Assembly: GCA_038531315.1 (NCBI GenBank)
Contig: JBCBBT010000005.1
Coordinates: 14,320 to 78,319, forward strand
DNA: 64,000 nt
Origin: JAJFFW01 sp038531315
GTDB taxonomy: Bacteria; Pseudomonadota; Alphaproteobacteria; Caulobacterales; Parvularculaceae
Direction of reading: 5' to 3'
The position numbers and the translations under genes are program-made. The notes beneath the pieces are model-generated. The model was not told the DNA's origin and did no database searches. It saw only the letters and a program-made list of their open reading frames with translations. Shown in pieces: positions 44,696 to 53,544 of this stretch; the first letter of the stretch is position 1, and each line of letters begins with the position of its first letter.

Positions 44696-45304
44696 TCACA
44701 CTGACGCGTTCCGCGACGCAGACACGCATTTTTGGACCGGCGTTGTGGTTTCCTTAACAGCGTTGAGGCTGAAGCAGTCATCAAATACCGAGCAATAGCA
44801 AATCTCGATATTTACGCGCCCCGATTGCGCCAAGGATTGTACGGCGGCGACAAGCGTTGGCGACGTTTGCTGCGCGCTGACGCCAAAGGCCACAATATCC
44901 TCTCCTGGCGCCAGCACAGCGCCACTGATGCGCACAGTTGAGATTGCGGCTTCTGAAACGTTATCTTCCGTAAACGGCGTGACCAACTCACGCCACGATC
45001 CAACGATTGCGTCGTCCAGTAAAAGACTCGCGACCATAATGCGCGCCGGACCAATGCCACGATTGCCGATAACGACATTGAAACGTTCTGCGCCCGCCGA
45101 CCCGTAATTGTAGTCGCGAATCGTGACATGCGGCCAGACACTCGCCATTTGCTGCTTGCGAACCGCATCAGCTTCATTGAGCGCAGCGAACAAGGCGACA
45201 AGGGCGACGAAAAAACCCGTTACAGCCAGAATCGTTTGTATCACCGAAATACGTACGAAGATACGTTCCGCACGCGTCATTTTAGGATCCGATGTCGCCG
45301 GCAC
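44696..45304 (-). CDS. Membrane protein of unknown function inside the atp operon
   Basis: A 202-residue protein. A transmembrane helix (about residues 18-42, VISVIQ-like then LAVTGFFVALVALFAAL) is followed by a soluble beta-rich domain with three to four cysteines near the C-terminus (EICYCSVFDDC). No family recognised. It starts with GTG at 45304 or ATG at 45280, 20-44 bases after the atpD stop, and ends 129 bases before atpC, so it is probably co-transcribed with both. Base composition is slightly less GC-rich than that of the atp genes. Any role in ATP synthase is only inferred. Confidence 0.7.
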   Translation of the reverse strand: MPATSDPKMTRAERIFVRISVIQTILAVTGFFVALVALFAALNEADAVRKQQMASVWPHVTIRDYNYGSAGAERFNVVIGNRGIGPARIMVASLLLDDAIVGSWRELVTPFTEDNVSEAAISTVRISGAVLAPGEDIVAFGVSAQQTSPTLVAAVQSLAQSGRVNIEICYCSVFDDCFSLNAVKETTTPVQKCVSASRNASV

Positions 45305-45323
45305 AATATGCGTCCATCAACCG

Positions 45324-46760
45324 TTAAGCTGCTTCCGCCGCAAGTTTGCCGGCCTTTTGGATCGCTTCGTCCATAGAGCCGACCATGTAGAAAGCCGCCT
45401 CCGGCAAGTGGTCATAATCGCCGGCGACCAGTCCCTTGAAACCCTTGATTGTTTCATCAAGCGGCACCTGAACGCCCGGCGATCCGGTGAAGACTTCCGC
45501 CACGTCGAAGGGTTGCGACAGGAAGCGCTCAACCTTGCGTGCGCGTGCCACGACGAGCTTGTCCTCTTCAGACAATTCATCCATGCCGAGGATGGCGATA
45601 ATATCTTGCAGGGCTTTGTAGCGCTGAAGGATGCCCTGAACATCGCGGGCCACCTTATAATGTTCCTCGCCGATCACGCGCGGATCGAGAATCCGCGACG
45701 TCGAGTCAAGCGGGTCAACAGCCGGATATATACCTTTTTCCGCGATCGCTCTGTTCAAAACCGTCGTCGCATCAAGGTGCGAGAACGACGTCGCCGGCGC
45801 CGGGTCGGTGAGGTCGTCCGCAGGCACGTAAATCGCCTGAACCGACGTGATCGAGCCTTTGGTCGTTGTCGTGATGCGCTCTTGCAGGGCGCCCATATCG
45901 GTCGCCAGCGTCGGCTGGTAGCCAACGGCCGACGGGATGCGGCCGAGCAAAGCCGAGACTTCCGAGCCGGCCTGGGTGAAGCGGAAAATGTTGTCGACAA
46001 AGAACAACACGTCCTGACCTTCGTCGCGGAAATGTTCCGCGACCGTCAGACCCGTCAGCGCGACGCGCGCGCGCGCGCCCGGCGGCTCGTTCATCTGGCC
46101 ATAGACCAGCGCCGCTTTTGAGCCGTCAGCAGAACCATTATTCTCCTGCGGATCGACGTTCACTTTCGATTCGATCATTTCCCAGTAAAGGTCGTTGCCT
46201 TCGCGGGTCCGCTCGCCGACCCCGGCAAACACGGAATAGCCGCCATGGGTCTTAGCAATGTTGTTGATCAATTCCATGATCAGAACCGTCTTGCCGACAC
46301 CCGCGCCGCCAAAAAGGCCGATCTTGCCGCCCTTCGCATACGGACAAAGAAGATCGACGACCTTGATGCCGGTGACAAGGACTTCCGCTTCCGTCGATTG
46401 CTCAACAAATGGCGGCGCTTCCTGGTGGATACCACGCTTCTGCTCATGCGGGATGGGGCCGGCGTCATCAACGGGCTCGCCGATAACGTTCATAATGCGG
46501 CCAAGCGTGCCGTCGCCGACAGGCACTGAAATCGCTGCGCCCGTATCGGCGACTTCCTGCCCGCGCACTAGCCCCTCCGAGGAGTCCATCGCGATTGTCC
46601 GGACAGTGTTTTGTCCCAGATGCTGAGCGACCTCGAGGACAAGGCGATTGCCGTTATTATCTGTTTCAAGCGCGCTCAGAATCGCGGGCAGGTGATCGTC
46701 GAATTCCACGTCGACGACGGCGCCGATGACCTGGGCGATGCGGCCGGTTTTATTTGTCAT
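45324..46760 (-). CDS. atpD: F1 ATP synthase beta subunit
   Basis: Catalytic subunit making ATP from ADP and phosphate. 478 residues, with the Walker A loop GGAGVGKT at 151-158, the catalytic-Glu region GVGERTREGNDLYWEM, Walker B ALVYGQ to VALTGLTVAEHFRDEGQDV, and the DELSEEDKLVV motif (DELSEED lever) near residue 395. Very highly conserved. In this cluster a glycosyltransferase gene sits upstream and a membrane-protein gene downstream, instead of the usual direct atpG-atpD-atpC order. Confidence 0.98.
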   Translation of the reverse strand: MTNKTGRIAQVIGAVVDVEFDDHLPAILSALETDNNGNRLVLEVAQHLGQNTVRTIAMDSSEGLVRGQEVADTGAAISVPVGDGTLGRIMNVIGEPVDDAGPIPHEQKRGIHQEAPPFVEQSTEAEVLVTGIKVVDLLCPYAKGGKIGLFGGAGVGKTVLIMELINNIAKTHGGYSVFAGVGERTREGNDLYWEMIESKVNVDPQENNGSADGSKAALVYGQMNEPPGARARVALTGLTVAEHFRDEGQDVLFFVDNIFRFTQAGSEVSALLGRIPSAVGYQPTLATDMGALQERITTTTKGSITSVQAIYVPADDLTDPAPATSFSHLDATTVLNRAIAEKGIYPAVDPLDSTSRILDPRVIGEEHYKVARDVQGILQRYKALQDIIAILGMDELSEEDKLVVARARKVERFLSQPFDVAEVFTGSPGVQVPLDETIKGFKGLVAGDYDHLPEAAFYMVGSMDEAIQKAGKLAAEAA

Positions 46761-46846
46761 GTCTTAACTTCCGTCTTTGTTGGCAGCCTTCTAGCCGCTC
46801 AGCGATTGAATTTCGAGGGGTTTTTCTGCGGTGTTTTAGCTTTCTG

Positions 46847-47872
46847 TCAGGCGGCTTTAGCGGGGCTGGCGACGCGGCCCAAAAGGGCCCGAAAGGCGTC
46901 GGCGACGGCCTCGTCAGAAAACCGCTCCCGCCAGGTCTCAACACCCGCCTCGGCAATCTCTTCGCGCCGGTCGTCATCGCGCCATAATGCGTTAATGGCG
47001 GTGCGCATCGCAGCGGCGTCGCGCGGCGGGACAATAAGCGCGTCCTTGCCGTCGGTCAGGTAGTCCCGTGTCCCAGGACAGTCGGTGGCGATCGTCGCGA
47101 CGCCCTGGCCAAGGGATCGCAAAAACGTCACCTGGCCAGACGCCGTGTCGAGATTTGCGACCGGCACGATATTGATGCGAGCCTTTGCGAGCAGCTGATC
47201 GCACTCATCCAGCGTCAGGCCGCTCTGAAACTCAATGTTTTCGCGGCGCGCAAGTCCGTCGGTCAGTTGGGGTTTGGCGATAATCAGCACCTTACCGGGA
47301 AAATCCTCCGTCGCTGCGACAAGCGTTTCGTAATCCCGGCCCGCCGACCCCATGGCCAGAATGAACGGCGCGTCAGTGTCTTCTGCGCGGCCATATTTTG
47401 GCGCACCGCGTTGCAGCGGAATGAATTGGAAGCGATTTTCAGGCAATCCAAGCCAGTTGGCGTAGCGCGTGCGCTCTTCATTGGAGTGGACAACGAATAC
47501 GGTGACGGAGCGCAGTACAAAGCCCGCGAGGCGGCCTTTCAAACGGTTGGCGGTTGAGCCGAGATTAAACGCCCATGCGATGATCGGCGTTCGCCGGAAC
47601 GTGAACCGCTTGACCAAAGCCGCCGTGAAGGCAAGTTGCGGAAAAACCGTCACAAGGACGTCCGGCTTTTGCGCAAAGGCTCGCCGCGCATAGCCGATAA
47701 ATTCCGCCCATTCGCCGGGCTCTGTCACCGGGCCGCGCTGGTGCCAGCTTAATTCACGGCGCGCTCGCTGAATTTTTTGAAAGATAAAGCCGGGCGCCTC
47801 GACGAAGTCGTCGAGCCAGCGCGCATCAGCCTTTTGGAACATGGGCGCAATCATGACCACTTTTGTCGCCAC
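46847..47872 (-). CDS. Glycosyltransferase (GT-B fold, GT4-like) inside the atp operon
   Basis: A 341-residue glycosyltransferase. The donor-binding half has FILAMGSAGRDYETLV, a long acceptor-half helix pair before it, and DCPGTRDYLTDGKDALIVPP in place of the usual Glu-rich GT4 motif. It has no signal peptide; one hydrophobic stretch (about 77-95) may contact the membrane. Sugar and acceptor unknown. It lies 56 bases after atpG and 86 before atpD on the same strand, so it is almost certainly on the atp transcript. Confidence 0.82.
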   Translation of the reverse strand: MATKVVMIAPMFQKADARWLDDFVEAPGFIFQKIQRARRELSWHQRGPVTEPGEWAEFIGYARRAFAQKPDVLVTVFPQLAFTAALVKRFTFRRTPIIAWAFNLGSTANRLKGRLAGFVLRSVTVFVVHSNEERTRYANWLGLPENRFQFIPLQRGAPKYGRAEDTDAPFILAMGSAGRDYETLVAATEDFPGKVLIIAKPQLTDGLARRENIEFQSGLTLDECDQLLAKARINIVPVANLDTASGQVTFLRSLGQGVATIATDCPGTRDYLTDGKDALIVPPRDAAAMRTAINALWRDDDRREEIAEAGVETWRERFSDEAVADAFRALLGRVASPAKAA

Positions 47873-47928
47873 CGCGTTTCCCGCTAAAACTTTGTCGGAT
47901 CGGCGCGCTTGAACGCCGCGCCTTTCGG

Positions 47929-48816
47929 TTAGAGCGCCTCGGCTCCGGAAATGATTTCGATGAGCTCTTTGGTGATCTGCGCTTGCCGCGCGCGGTTATA
48001 TTGAAGCGTCAATTTGTCGATCAACTCACCCGCATTGCGGGTTGCGTTATCCATGGCTGTCATCGACGCCGCTTGCTCTGAGGCGACATTTTCAAGAAGC
48101 GCACGGAAAATCTGAACCGAAACATAACGCGGCAGCAGCGCCTTCAAGATTGCGTCTTCTTCCGGCTCATACTCGTAGACCGCGCCGCCGAGATCAGGCG
48201 TCTCAACGCCTTCGGGGGCAATCGCCGGGACAATCTGCTGCGCGGTCGGGACCTGGCTCACGACGTTTTTGAACTTGCCGAAAAACAACGTCGCAACGTC
48301 GAATTCACCAGCATCAAACAACGAGAGAACATGTTCGCCGATGTCTTGCGCTTCGGCAAAACCGACCTGCTTGACTTCGACGAAATTGACAGCGTGGATG
48401 ATCAGGTGACCGTATAGTCGTTTCAATTGGTCGTTACCCTTGCGTCCAACGGTAATGATCTTGATGTCTTTGTCTTTGCCCTCGCCCTGGAGGCGCGCGA
48501 TGTGTTCGCGCGCGAGCCGCACGATTGACGAGTTAAAGCCGCCGCACAGGCCTTTGTCGGCGGTCGCGACGATCAGGAGATGCTTTTTGTCGTCGCCTGT
48601 CCCCGCGAGCAGTTTCGGCGCATTCGGATTGCCTTCAGCGCCCTGGGTCAGGTTCGCGAGCACCGCCTCCATTCGCTCTGTGTAGGGACGCGATTCCTTG
48701 GCGCGCTCCTCGGCGCGACGCAGTTTCGCCGCCGCGACCATTTGCTTGGCCTTGGTGATCTTCTGGGTCGACTTAACCGAGCTGATCCGGTTTTTTAGGT
48801 CTTTCAGTGAGGGCAT
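47929..48816 (-). CDS. atpG: F1 ATP synthase gamma subunit
   Basis: Rotating central shaft of F1. 295 residues; starts MPSLKDLKNRISSVKSTQKITKAKQMVA (in two stretches), the family's N-terminal coiled coil, with LCGGFNSS in the middle and the C-terminal helix SEQAASMTAMDNATRNAGELI. It lies two bases after the small membrane frame at 48819-49028 and is followed by the glycosyltransferase gene. Confidence 0.97.
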   Translation of the reverse strand: MPSLKDLKNRISSVKSTQKITKAKQMVAAAKLRRAEERAKESRPYTERMEAVLANLTQGAEGNPNAPKLLAGTGDDKKHLLIVATADKGLCGGFNSSIVRLAREHIARLQGEGKDKDIKIITVGRKGNDQLKRLYGHLIIHAVNFVEVKQVGFAEAQDIGEHVLSLFDAGEFDVATLFFGKFKNVVSQVPTAQQIVPAIAPEGVETPDLGGAVYEYEPEEDAILKALLPRYVSVQIFRALLENVASEQAASMTAMDNATRNAGELIDKLTLQYNRARQAQITKELIEIISGAEAL

Positions 48817-48818
48817 GA

Positions 48819-49028
48819 CTAAAGATCCGCTTCACTTCCTTGTTGTGCTTGCGTCCTACGAAAGATTTCGGCCGCCTTGAACAAACCAACGATGAACAAT
48901 CCAGTTGCGACGCCTTTCAATGCGCCGCCCAAAAACGACGTTCCAATTCTCTCTGCGGCCCAAAACATCAGCAAAACACCAATGAAAACAGGTCCTGCCG
49001 CCAAACCAAAATTTAAGGCCCGTTCCAA
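48819..49028 (-). CDS. Possible 69-residue two-helix membrane protein between atpA and atpG
   Basis: An open frame of 69 codons with two predicted membrane helices (about residues 5-25 and 32-54; second one GGALKGVATGLFIVGLF) and a charged tail. It exactly fills the 224-base gap, ending two bases before atpG. It must start with TTG (no ATG or GTG at the 5' end) and has no clear ribosome site. It is in the same frame as atpA, four codons beyond its TAA stop, so it could instead be expressed by coupling or read-through. It is more AT-rich than its neighbours. No family recognised. Confidence 0.5.
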   Translation of the reverse strand: MERALNFGLAAGPVFIGVLLMFWAAERIGTSFLGGALKGVATGLFIVGLFKAAEIFRRTQAQQGSEADL

Positions 49029-49040
49029 CGCTAGCGCAGC

Positions 49041-50570
49041 TTAAGAAAAGCTCTTTGAAAATGCGTCGAGCACATCTTTAAGCTTGGCTTCGTTATCTTC
49101 ATCGAGCTTTCCGCTGTCGCGAATTGCGGAGAGAATATCAGCATGGTCCGCATGCATTTTACGCAAGAATTCCTCTTCAAAAGCGCCGACGCGATCAGTC
49201 GGGATTTTGTCGAGATATCCGTTAGTGCCTGCGTAGATGACGACGACCTGCTCTTGCACAAGAAGCGGTGAGTATTGCGGCTGTTTCATCAATTCGGTGA
49301 GCCGGTCGCCGCGATTGAGAATTTGCTGCGTCGATGCATCAAGGTCTGATCCAAATTGCGCGAACGCGGCAAGCTCTCGGTACTGAGCAAGCTCGCCTTT
49401 AATTTTACCAGCGACCTGCTTCATCGCTTTGATCTGAGCCGCAGACCCAACACGCGAAACCGAAAGACCGACGTTCACCGCCGGGCGAATGCCTTGATAA
49501 AAAAGATCTGTTTCGAGGAAGATCTGACCGTCGGTAATCGAAATCACGTTGGTCGGGATATAAGCCGATACGTCGTTCGCCTGCGTTTCAATAATCGGCA
49601 ACGCAGTCATTGATCCCGAACCATTGTCGTCGTTCAGTTTCGCGGCGCGTTCAAGAAGTCGCGAGTGCAGGTAGAAAACGTCGCCAGGATACGCTTCGCG
49701 GCCTGGCGGGCGGCGGAGCAAAAGCGACATCTGGCGATAGGCGACGGCCTGTTTCGACAAATCATCATAAATGATCAGCGAGTGCATGCCGTTGTCTCGG
49801 AAATACTCGCCCATGGCGCAGCCGGCGAACGGCGCCAGGAACTGAAGCGGCGCCGGCTCGGAAGCCGTCGCTGCGACGACGATCGAGTAATCAAGCGCGC
49901 CGTTGTCTTCCAGCGTCTTCACAATCTGAGCGACCGTTGAGCGTTTCTGACCGACGGCGACGTAAACGCAGTAGAGCTTTTTCGTTTCGTCGTCGCCAAG
50001 GTTGGCCGCTTTCTGGTTCAGGATCGCGTCAACGCAAATCGCAGTTTTCCCGGTCTGGCGGTCGCCGATAACAAGTTCACGCTGGCCGCGACCAACAGGG
50101 ATCATGGCGTCGATGGCCTTAATGCCGGTCTGCACCGGTTCGTGCACGGACTTACGCGGCAAAATGCCAGGCGCTTTGACATCAACAAGACGCCGTTCAG
50201 TCGCCTCAATTGGCCCCTTGCCGTCAATCGGATTGCCGAGCGGATCGACAACGCGGCCAAGAAGGCCTTTGCCGACGGGCACATCAACAATCGACTTCGT
50301 CCGCTTTACCGTGTCGCCTTCCTTGATATCGCGGTCTTCGCCGAAAATCACGACGCCGACATTGTCGCTTTCAAGGTTCAGCGCCATGCCTTTAACGCCA
50401 TTGGCGAATTCGACCATCTCGCCAGCCTGAACATTATCAAGACCGTAAATCCGGGCGATGCCGTCGCCGACGGACAGCACCTGGCCGATTTCCGTGACCT
50501 CGGCGTCTTTGCCAAAATCCTTGATTTGCTGTTTGAGAATGGAGGAAATTTCTGACGCCTGAAGTTCCAT
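49041..50570 (-). CDS. atpA: F1 ATP synthase alpha subunit
   Basis: Non-catalytic nucleotide-binding subunit, three per F1. 509 residues, with the N-terminal region EIGQVLSVGDGIARIYGL, the Walker A loop GDRQTGKT (169-176), and the signature PAVNVGLSVSRVGSAAQ near residue 365. Its start lies three bases after the atpH stop. The TAA stop is followed in the same frame by the possible two-helix protein described at 48819. Confidence 0.98.
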   Translation of the reverse strand: MELQASEISSILKQQIKDFGKDAEVTEIGQVLSVGDGIARIYGLDNVQAGEMVEFANGVKGMALNLESDNVGVVIFGEDRDIKEGDTVKRTKSIVDVPVGKGLLGRVVDPLGNPIDGKGPIEATERRLVDVKAPGILPRKSVHEPVQTGIKAIDAMIPVGRGQRELVIGDRQTGKTAICVDAILNQKAANLGDDETKKLYCVYVAVGQKRSTVAQIVKTLEDNGALDYSIVVAATASEPAPLQFLAPFAGCAMGEYFRDNGMHSLIIYDDLSKQAVAYRQMSLLLRRPPGREAYPGDVFYLHSRLLERAAKLNDDNGSGSMTALPIIETQANDVSAYIPTNVISITDGQIFLETDLFYQGIRPAVNVGLSVSRVGSAAQIKAMKQVAGKIKGELAQYRELAAFAQFGSDLDASTQQILNRGDRLTELMKQPQYSPLLVQEQVVVIYAGTNGYLDKIPTDRVGAFEEEFLRKMHADHADILSAIRDSGKLDEDNEAKLKDVLDAFSKSFS

Positions 50571-50573
50571 CGA

Positions 50574-51173
50574 TTAGGCCTCTTTCATCGCAGTTTTAAG
50601 TTTGTTCAATTTTGTGCGCAGGGATGAGTCGATCATGGTCGAGCCCACTTTGACGACGAGGCCGCCAAGCAACTCCGGATCAACTTTGGTTTGCAGACTG
50701 ACAGCGCGGCCGGCCAGCCTCTCGATTTCACCGCGCAGACGTTTGGCTTGTTCATCAGACAACGGAGCGGCGGACGTCGCTTCAGCGTCGATCTCGCCGC
50801 GCGCATGGGCGGTGAGCTTGAGAAAGTCTCCGATCATTTTCGGCAGCAAAAACAACCGGCCTTTTTTGGCGACAAGACGCAGAAAGTTGTTTGTCAGGCC
50901 GGATACATCCGACTTCTCCGCAATCGCAGAGATCGCATTTTCCTGGTCGTCGCGGCTATAGAGCGGGCTCGCCAGAAAATCGCGAAACGCGGGCGCGGCG
51001 CCGATGGCGACGTGGAGCGTTTTCAGGTCTTTTTCGATTGCATCGACAGCGTTTTCATCCCGCGCCAGGTCGAAAAGCGCTTCGGCATAGCGGCCCGCGG
51101 CGCCGGAGAGCGTAGGCGCGGTGGAAAAACCGCCTGAGGCGGGATCGGCTGAAGACATATCGGAAGACGTCAT
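50574..51173 (-). CDS. atpH: ATP synthase delta subunit (OSCP)
   Basis: Peripheral-stalk subunit linking F1 to the membrane part. The delta/OSCP fold is seen from AGRYAEALFDLARDENAVD through KKGRLFLLPKMIGDFLKL to the C-terminal DPELLGGLVVKVGSTMIDSSL. The start is uncertain: ATG at 51173 gives 199 residues, ATG at 51158 gives 194, and an open frame runs to 51266; none has a good ribosome site. First gene of the F1 cluster; no F0 genes (atpB/E/F) adjoin, the usual alphaproteobacterial arrangement. Confidence 0.93.
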   Translation of the reverse strand: MTSSDMSSADPASGGFSTAPTLSGAAGRYAEALFDLARDENAVDAIEKDLKTLHVAIGAAPAFRDFLASPLYSRDDQENAISAIAEKSDVSGLTNNFLRLVAKKGRLFLLPKMIGDFLKLTAHARGEIDAEATSAAPLSDEQAKRLRGEIERLAGRAVSLQTKVDPELLGGLVVKVGSTMIDSSLRTKLNKLKTAMKEA

Positions 51174-51516
51174 GGGAGGCTTTTCAACGCTCCTGAAAAC
51201 GGCGGCGATCCGCTTTCTGAACCGCCATAACCTATTGAAAAAACGACTGCTTTCAGGACCTGTCAACGCGCGTTGAAATGCCCCGGTTTCAGAATTCGGC
51301 GGGGGATAACACGGGTCCCGTCGCGACGCAACAACAGCGCGCGGGGGCCTGCCTGCGACGCAATGGCGTGCCGCGCCAAACGGGGCGCGGCGCGCCCTTT
51401 AGGGCAACTCAGCGCCCTCACGCGCCGCTTCCAGGGTCGGCGCAATGCGCAGACAAGCCTTGCAACGAACCCCGCATTGCAACACACCGACGAAGACCGT
51501 CGAACCCGAGACCGCA
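51174..51516. other. 343-base divergent gap between atpH and uppP
   Basis: Should contain the atp operon promoter (minus) and the uppP promoter (plus). GC-rich with several imperfect palindromes, none convincing. Open frames on both strands across it are compositional shadows. No RNA gene recognised. Confidence 0.45.
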
Positions 51517-52362
51517 ATGCCTCTGATCCAGCTGATCGTCCTCGCCATCATTCAGGGAATTACTGAATTCCTGCCTGTCTCCTCGTCCGCGCACCTGATC
51601 TTGGCGCCGCTCCTCGTGGATGACTGGCGCGATCAGGGCCCTTTGATCGACGTTGCAGCGCATGTCGGCTCTTTATTTGCCGTACTAATTTACTTCCGCG
51701 AGGAAACAGCCGCCCTGACGCGCGGCGGCCTCGATACGCTCATGCTCAAAACATCTGCGGACCGCACGCTCTTTCTGCAGATCGCCGCCGCGACGGTCCC
51801 AATTGTTGTGATCGGCGGGATCTTCGCTCTTACCGGCCTGATCGACACTGTGCGCTCGCCGGCTGTCATCGGTTGGGCGTTCATCATTTTTGGCCTGTTT
51901 CTCTGGCACGCCGACAAAAGCCCGGCTTCGAAGAGCGATCTGCGTCAACTCACTTGGCGCGACGCCATGCTGATCGGCGTAGCGCAGGTCATCGCCATCG
52001 TCCCTGGGTCCAGCCGGTCGGGCGTGACAATGACAGCGGCGCGCTATCTCGGCTGGTCGCGTACCGAAGCGGCGCGGTTTTCGATGCTGATTGCGATACC
52101 AACAATTCTCGTTTCAGGTCTTTTCGCGGCGATCAGCCTTGCATCGCCAGTCGAACCCGCAACAGCGGCGGCTGGCGTTCAGTCCGGCGCAGTCGCAGCG
52201 TTGATCGTTGCTACGCTTTCGTTCATTTCAGCGCTTGCGGCGATCGCCGTTTTCATGCGCCTCACACGCTCCATGAGTTTCACGCCGTTTGTGATCTATC
52301 GGATAATTATTGGGGTGATCTTGCTTATAAGCGCTGGACGCATTGGCGAAGGGGGGCTTTAG
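51517..52362 (+). CDS. uppP: Undecaprenyl-diphosphatase
   Basis: Recycles the lipid carrier of peptidoglycan synthesis by removing a phosphate from undecaprenyl pyrophosphate. A 281-residue, roughly 8-helix inner-membrane protein with the active-site motifs QGITEFLPVSSSAHLIL (catalytic Glu and Ser region) and PGSSRSGVTMTAARYLG (Arg/Ser motif). The ATG at 51517 fits the family start; the frame is open to 51445. The next gene starts one base after its stop. Confidence 0.95.
   Translation: MPLIQLIVLAIIQGITEFLPVSSSAHLILAPLLVDDWRDQGPLIDVAAHVGSLFAVLIYFREETAALTRGGLDTLMLKTSADRTLFLQIAAATVPIVVIGGIFALTGLIDTVRSPAVIGWAFIIFGLFLWHADKSPASKSDLRQLTWRDAMLIGVAQVIAIVPGSSRSGVTMTAARYLGWSRTEAARFSMLIAIPTILVSGLFAAISLASPVEPATAAAGVQSGAVAALIVATLSFISALAAIAVFMRLTRSMSFTPFVIYRIIIGVILLISAGRIGEGGL
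52349..52356 (+). promoter_or_regulatory. Ribosome binding site for the threonine dehydratase gene
   Basis: AAGGGGGG lies inside the last codons of uppP, seven bases before the ATG at 52364. It supports that start over the in-frame ATG at 52343 inside uppP. Confidence 0.75.
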
Positions 52363-52363
52363 C

Positions 52364-53362
52364 ATGTCAGCTCAGATTACGCCCGCCGGGGTGCGCGCCG
52401 CAGCCAAGCGCCTTCAAGGCATTATCGTCCGTACACCTTTGATTGAGTCGCCTGTTCTGAACGAACTCGTCGGGGCACGCGTATTCTTAAAGGCGGAAGT
52501 CCTTCAGCATTACGGCTCATTTAAACTCCGCGGCGCCTACAATCTCATGTCGCAACTGACGGATCAGGAGCGCGCAAAAGGGGTTGTCGCATGGTCATCG
52601 GGCAATCATGCTCAAGGGGTCGCCTACGCTTCCAAGCTGCTCGGTTGCGAGGCGACCATCGTTATGCCGAGCGATGCGCCTTCGGTGAAAATCGATAATG
52701 TGAAAGCCCTTGGCGGCCAGATCGTCTTCTTTGATCGTTACAAAGAAAATCGTGAAGACATTGGCAAAGAAATCGCCGCCCGAACCGGGGCCGTGATCGC
52801 GCCGTCATATGATCACCCGCATATCATAGAGGGCCAGGGCACGTTGGCGCTCGAAACGATTGAGGACATGCGACGCCAGGATCTCGCGCCTGACGCCTTT
52901 GTTTTTTGCTGCGGCGGGGGCGGGCTCGCCGCTGGCGGCGCGACAATCCTGCAAGACGTGTCACCCCAAACGGCACTCTTTATCGCCGAGCCCGAAGGGT
53001 ACGATGAGACATGGGCGTCGATCCGCGACCGCGAACGCCGTTTCGCGGATGTCAGCCGGCCAACGATTTGCGATGCGATCGCCACCCCCACGCCCGGTGC
53101 GCTGACATTGCCAATTCTCGAAAAGACGGTCGTCGGGGGCGCCGCCGTCATCGAGCCTGAAGTGATTGACGCAATGATTTATGCTTACCGCGTTCTTAAG
53201 CTGGTTATCGAGCCGGGCGGCGCGGTCGCGCTTGCGGCGATCCTTTCCGGCAAGATCGACGTGCGCGGAAAAACCGCTGCGGTGACGCTTTCAGGCGGCA
53301 ATATTGACATTCAGACTTTTATTTCGCTTGCGAAACAAGGACTGTATCACAAAGGGTCATAA
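52364..53362 (+). CDS. PLP-dependent threonine/serine dehydratase
   Basis: Deaminates threonine (or serine) to the 2-oxo acid. A 332-residue fold-type II enzyme: the PLP lysine is in HYGSFKLRGAYN, the substrate loop is SSGNHAQGVAYASKLLG, the phosphate-binding glycine loop is CCGGGGLAAGGA, and the C-terminal cofactor serine is in TLSGGNID. It lacks the ACT regulatory domain of IlvA, so it is the catabolic or short form. Starts one base after the uppP stop. Confidence 0.92.
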   Translation: MSAQITPAGVRAAAKRLQGIIVRTPLIESPVLNELVGARVFLKAEVLQHYGSFKLRGAYNLMSQLTDQERAKGVVAWSSGNHAQGVAYASKLLGCEATIVMPSDAPSVKIDNVKALGGQIVFFDRYKENREDIGKEIAARTGAVIAPSYDHPHIIEGQGTLALETIEDMRRQDLAPDAFVFCCGGGGLAAGGATILQDVSPQTALFIAEPEGYDETWASIRDRERRFADVSRPTICDAIATPTPGALTLPILEKTVVGGAAVIEPEVIDAMIYAYRVLKLVIEPGGAVALAAILSGKIDVRGKTAAVTLSGGNIDIQTFISLAKQGLYHKGS

Positions 53363-53544
53363 TGTTGTGACCATACCGGGGCATTCCTGTGGCTCGTATT
53401 GAAATGTTATATAATATCTCTACCTTGATCCATGTAAGAGCGCCGAGCGTTTAATCTTTGCTAGGCATTGTAAGGCACACTTTTCAGAGCCCGCCCAGCG
53501 CGCCGTCGCTTCTTTTGACGATCCGAGCGAGAAAGCCGTTAGCC

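Noticed and set aside
45123..46121. 332-codon plus-strand frame opposite atpD
   Set aside because: Antisense shadow; the composition reflects atpD codon bias.
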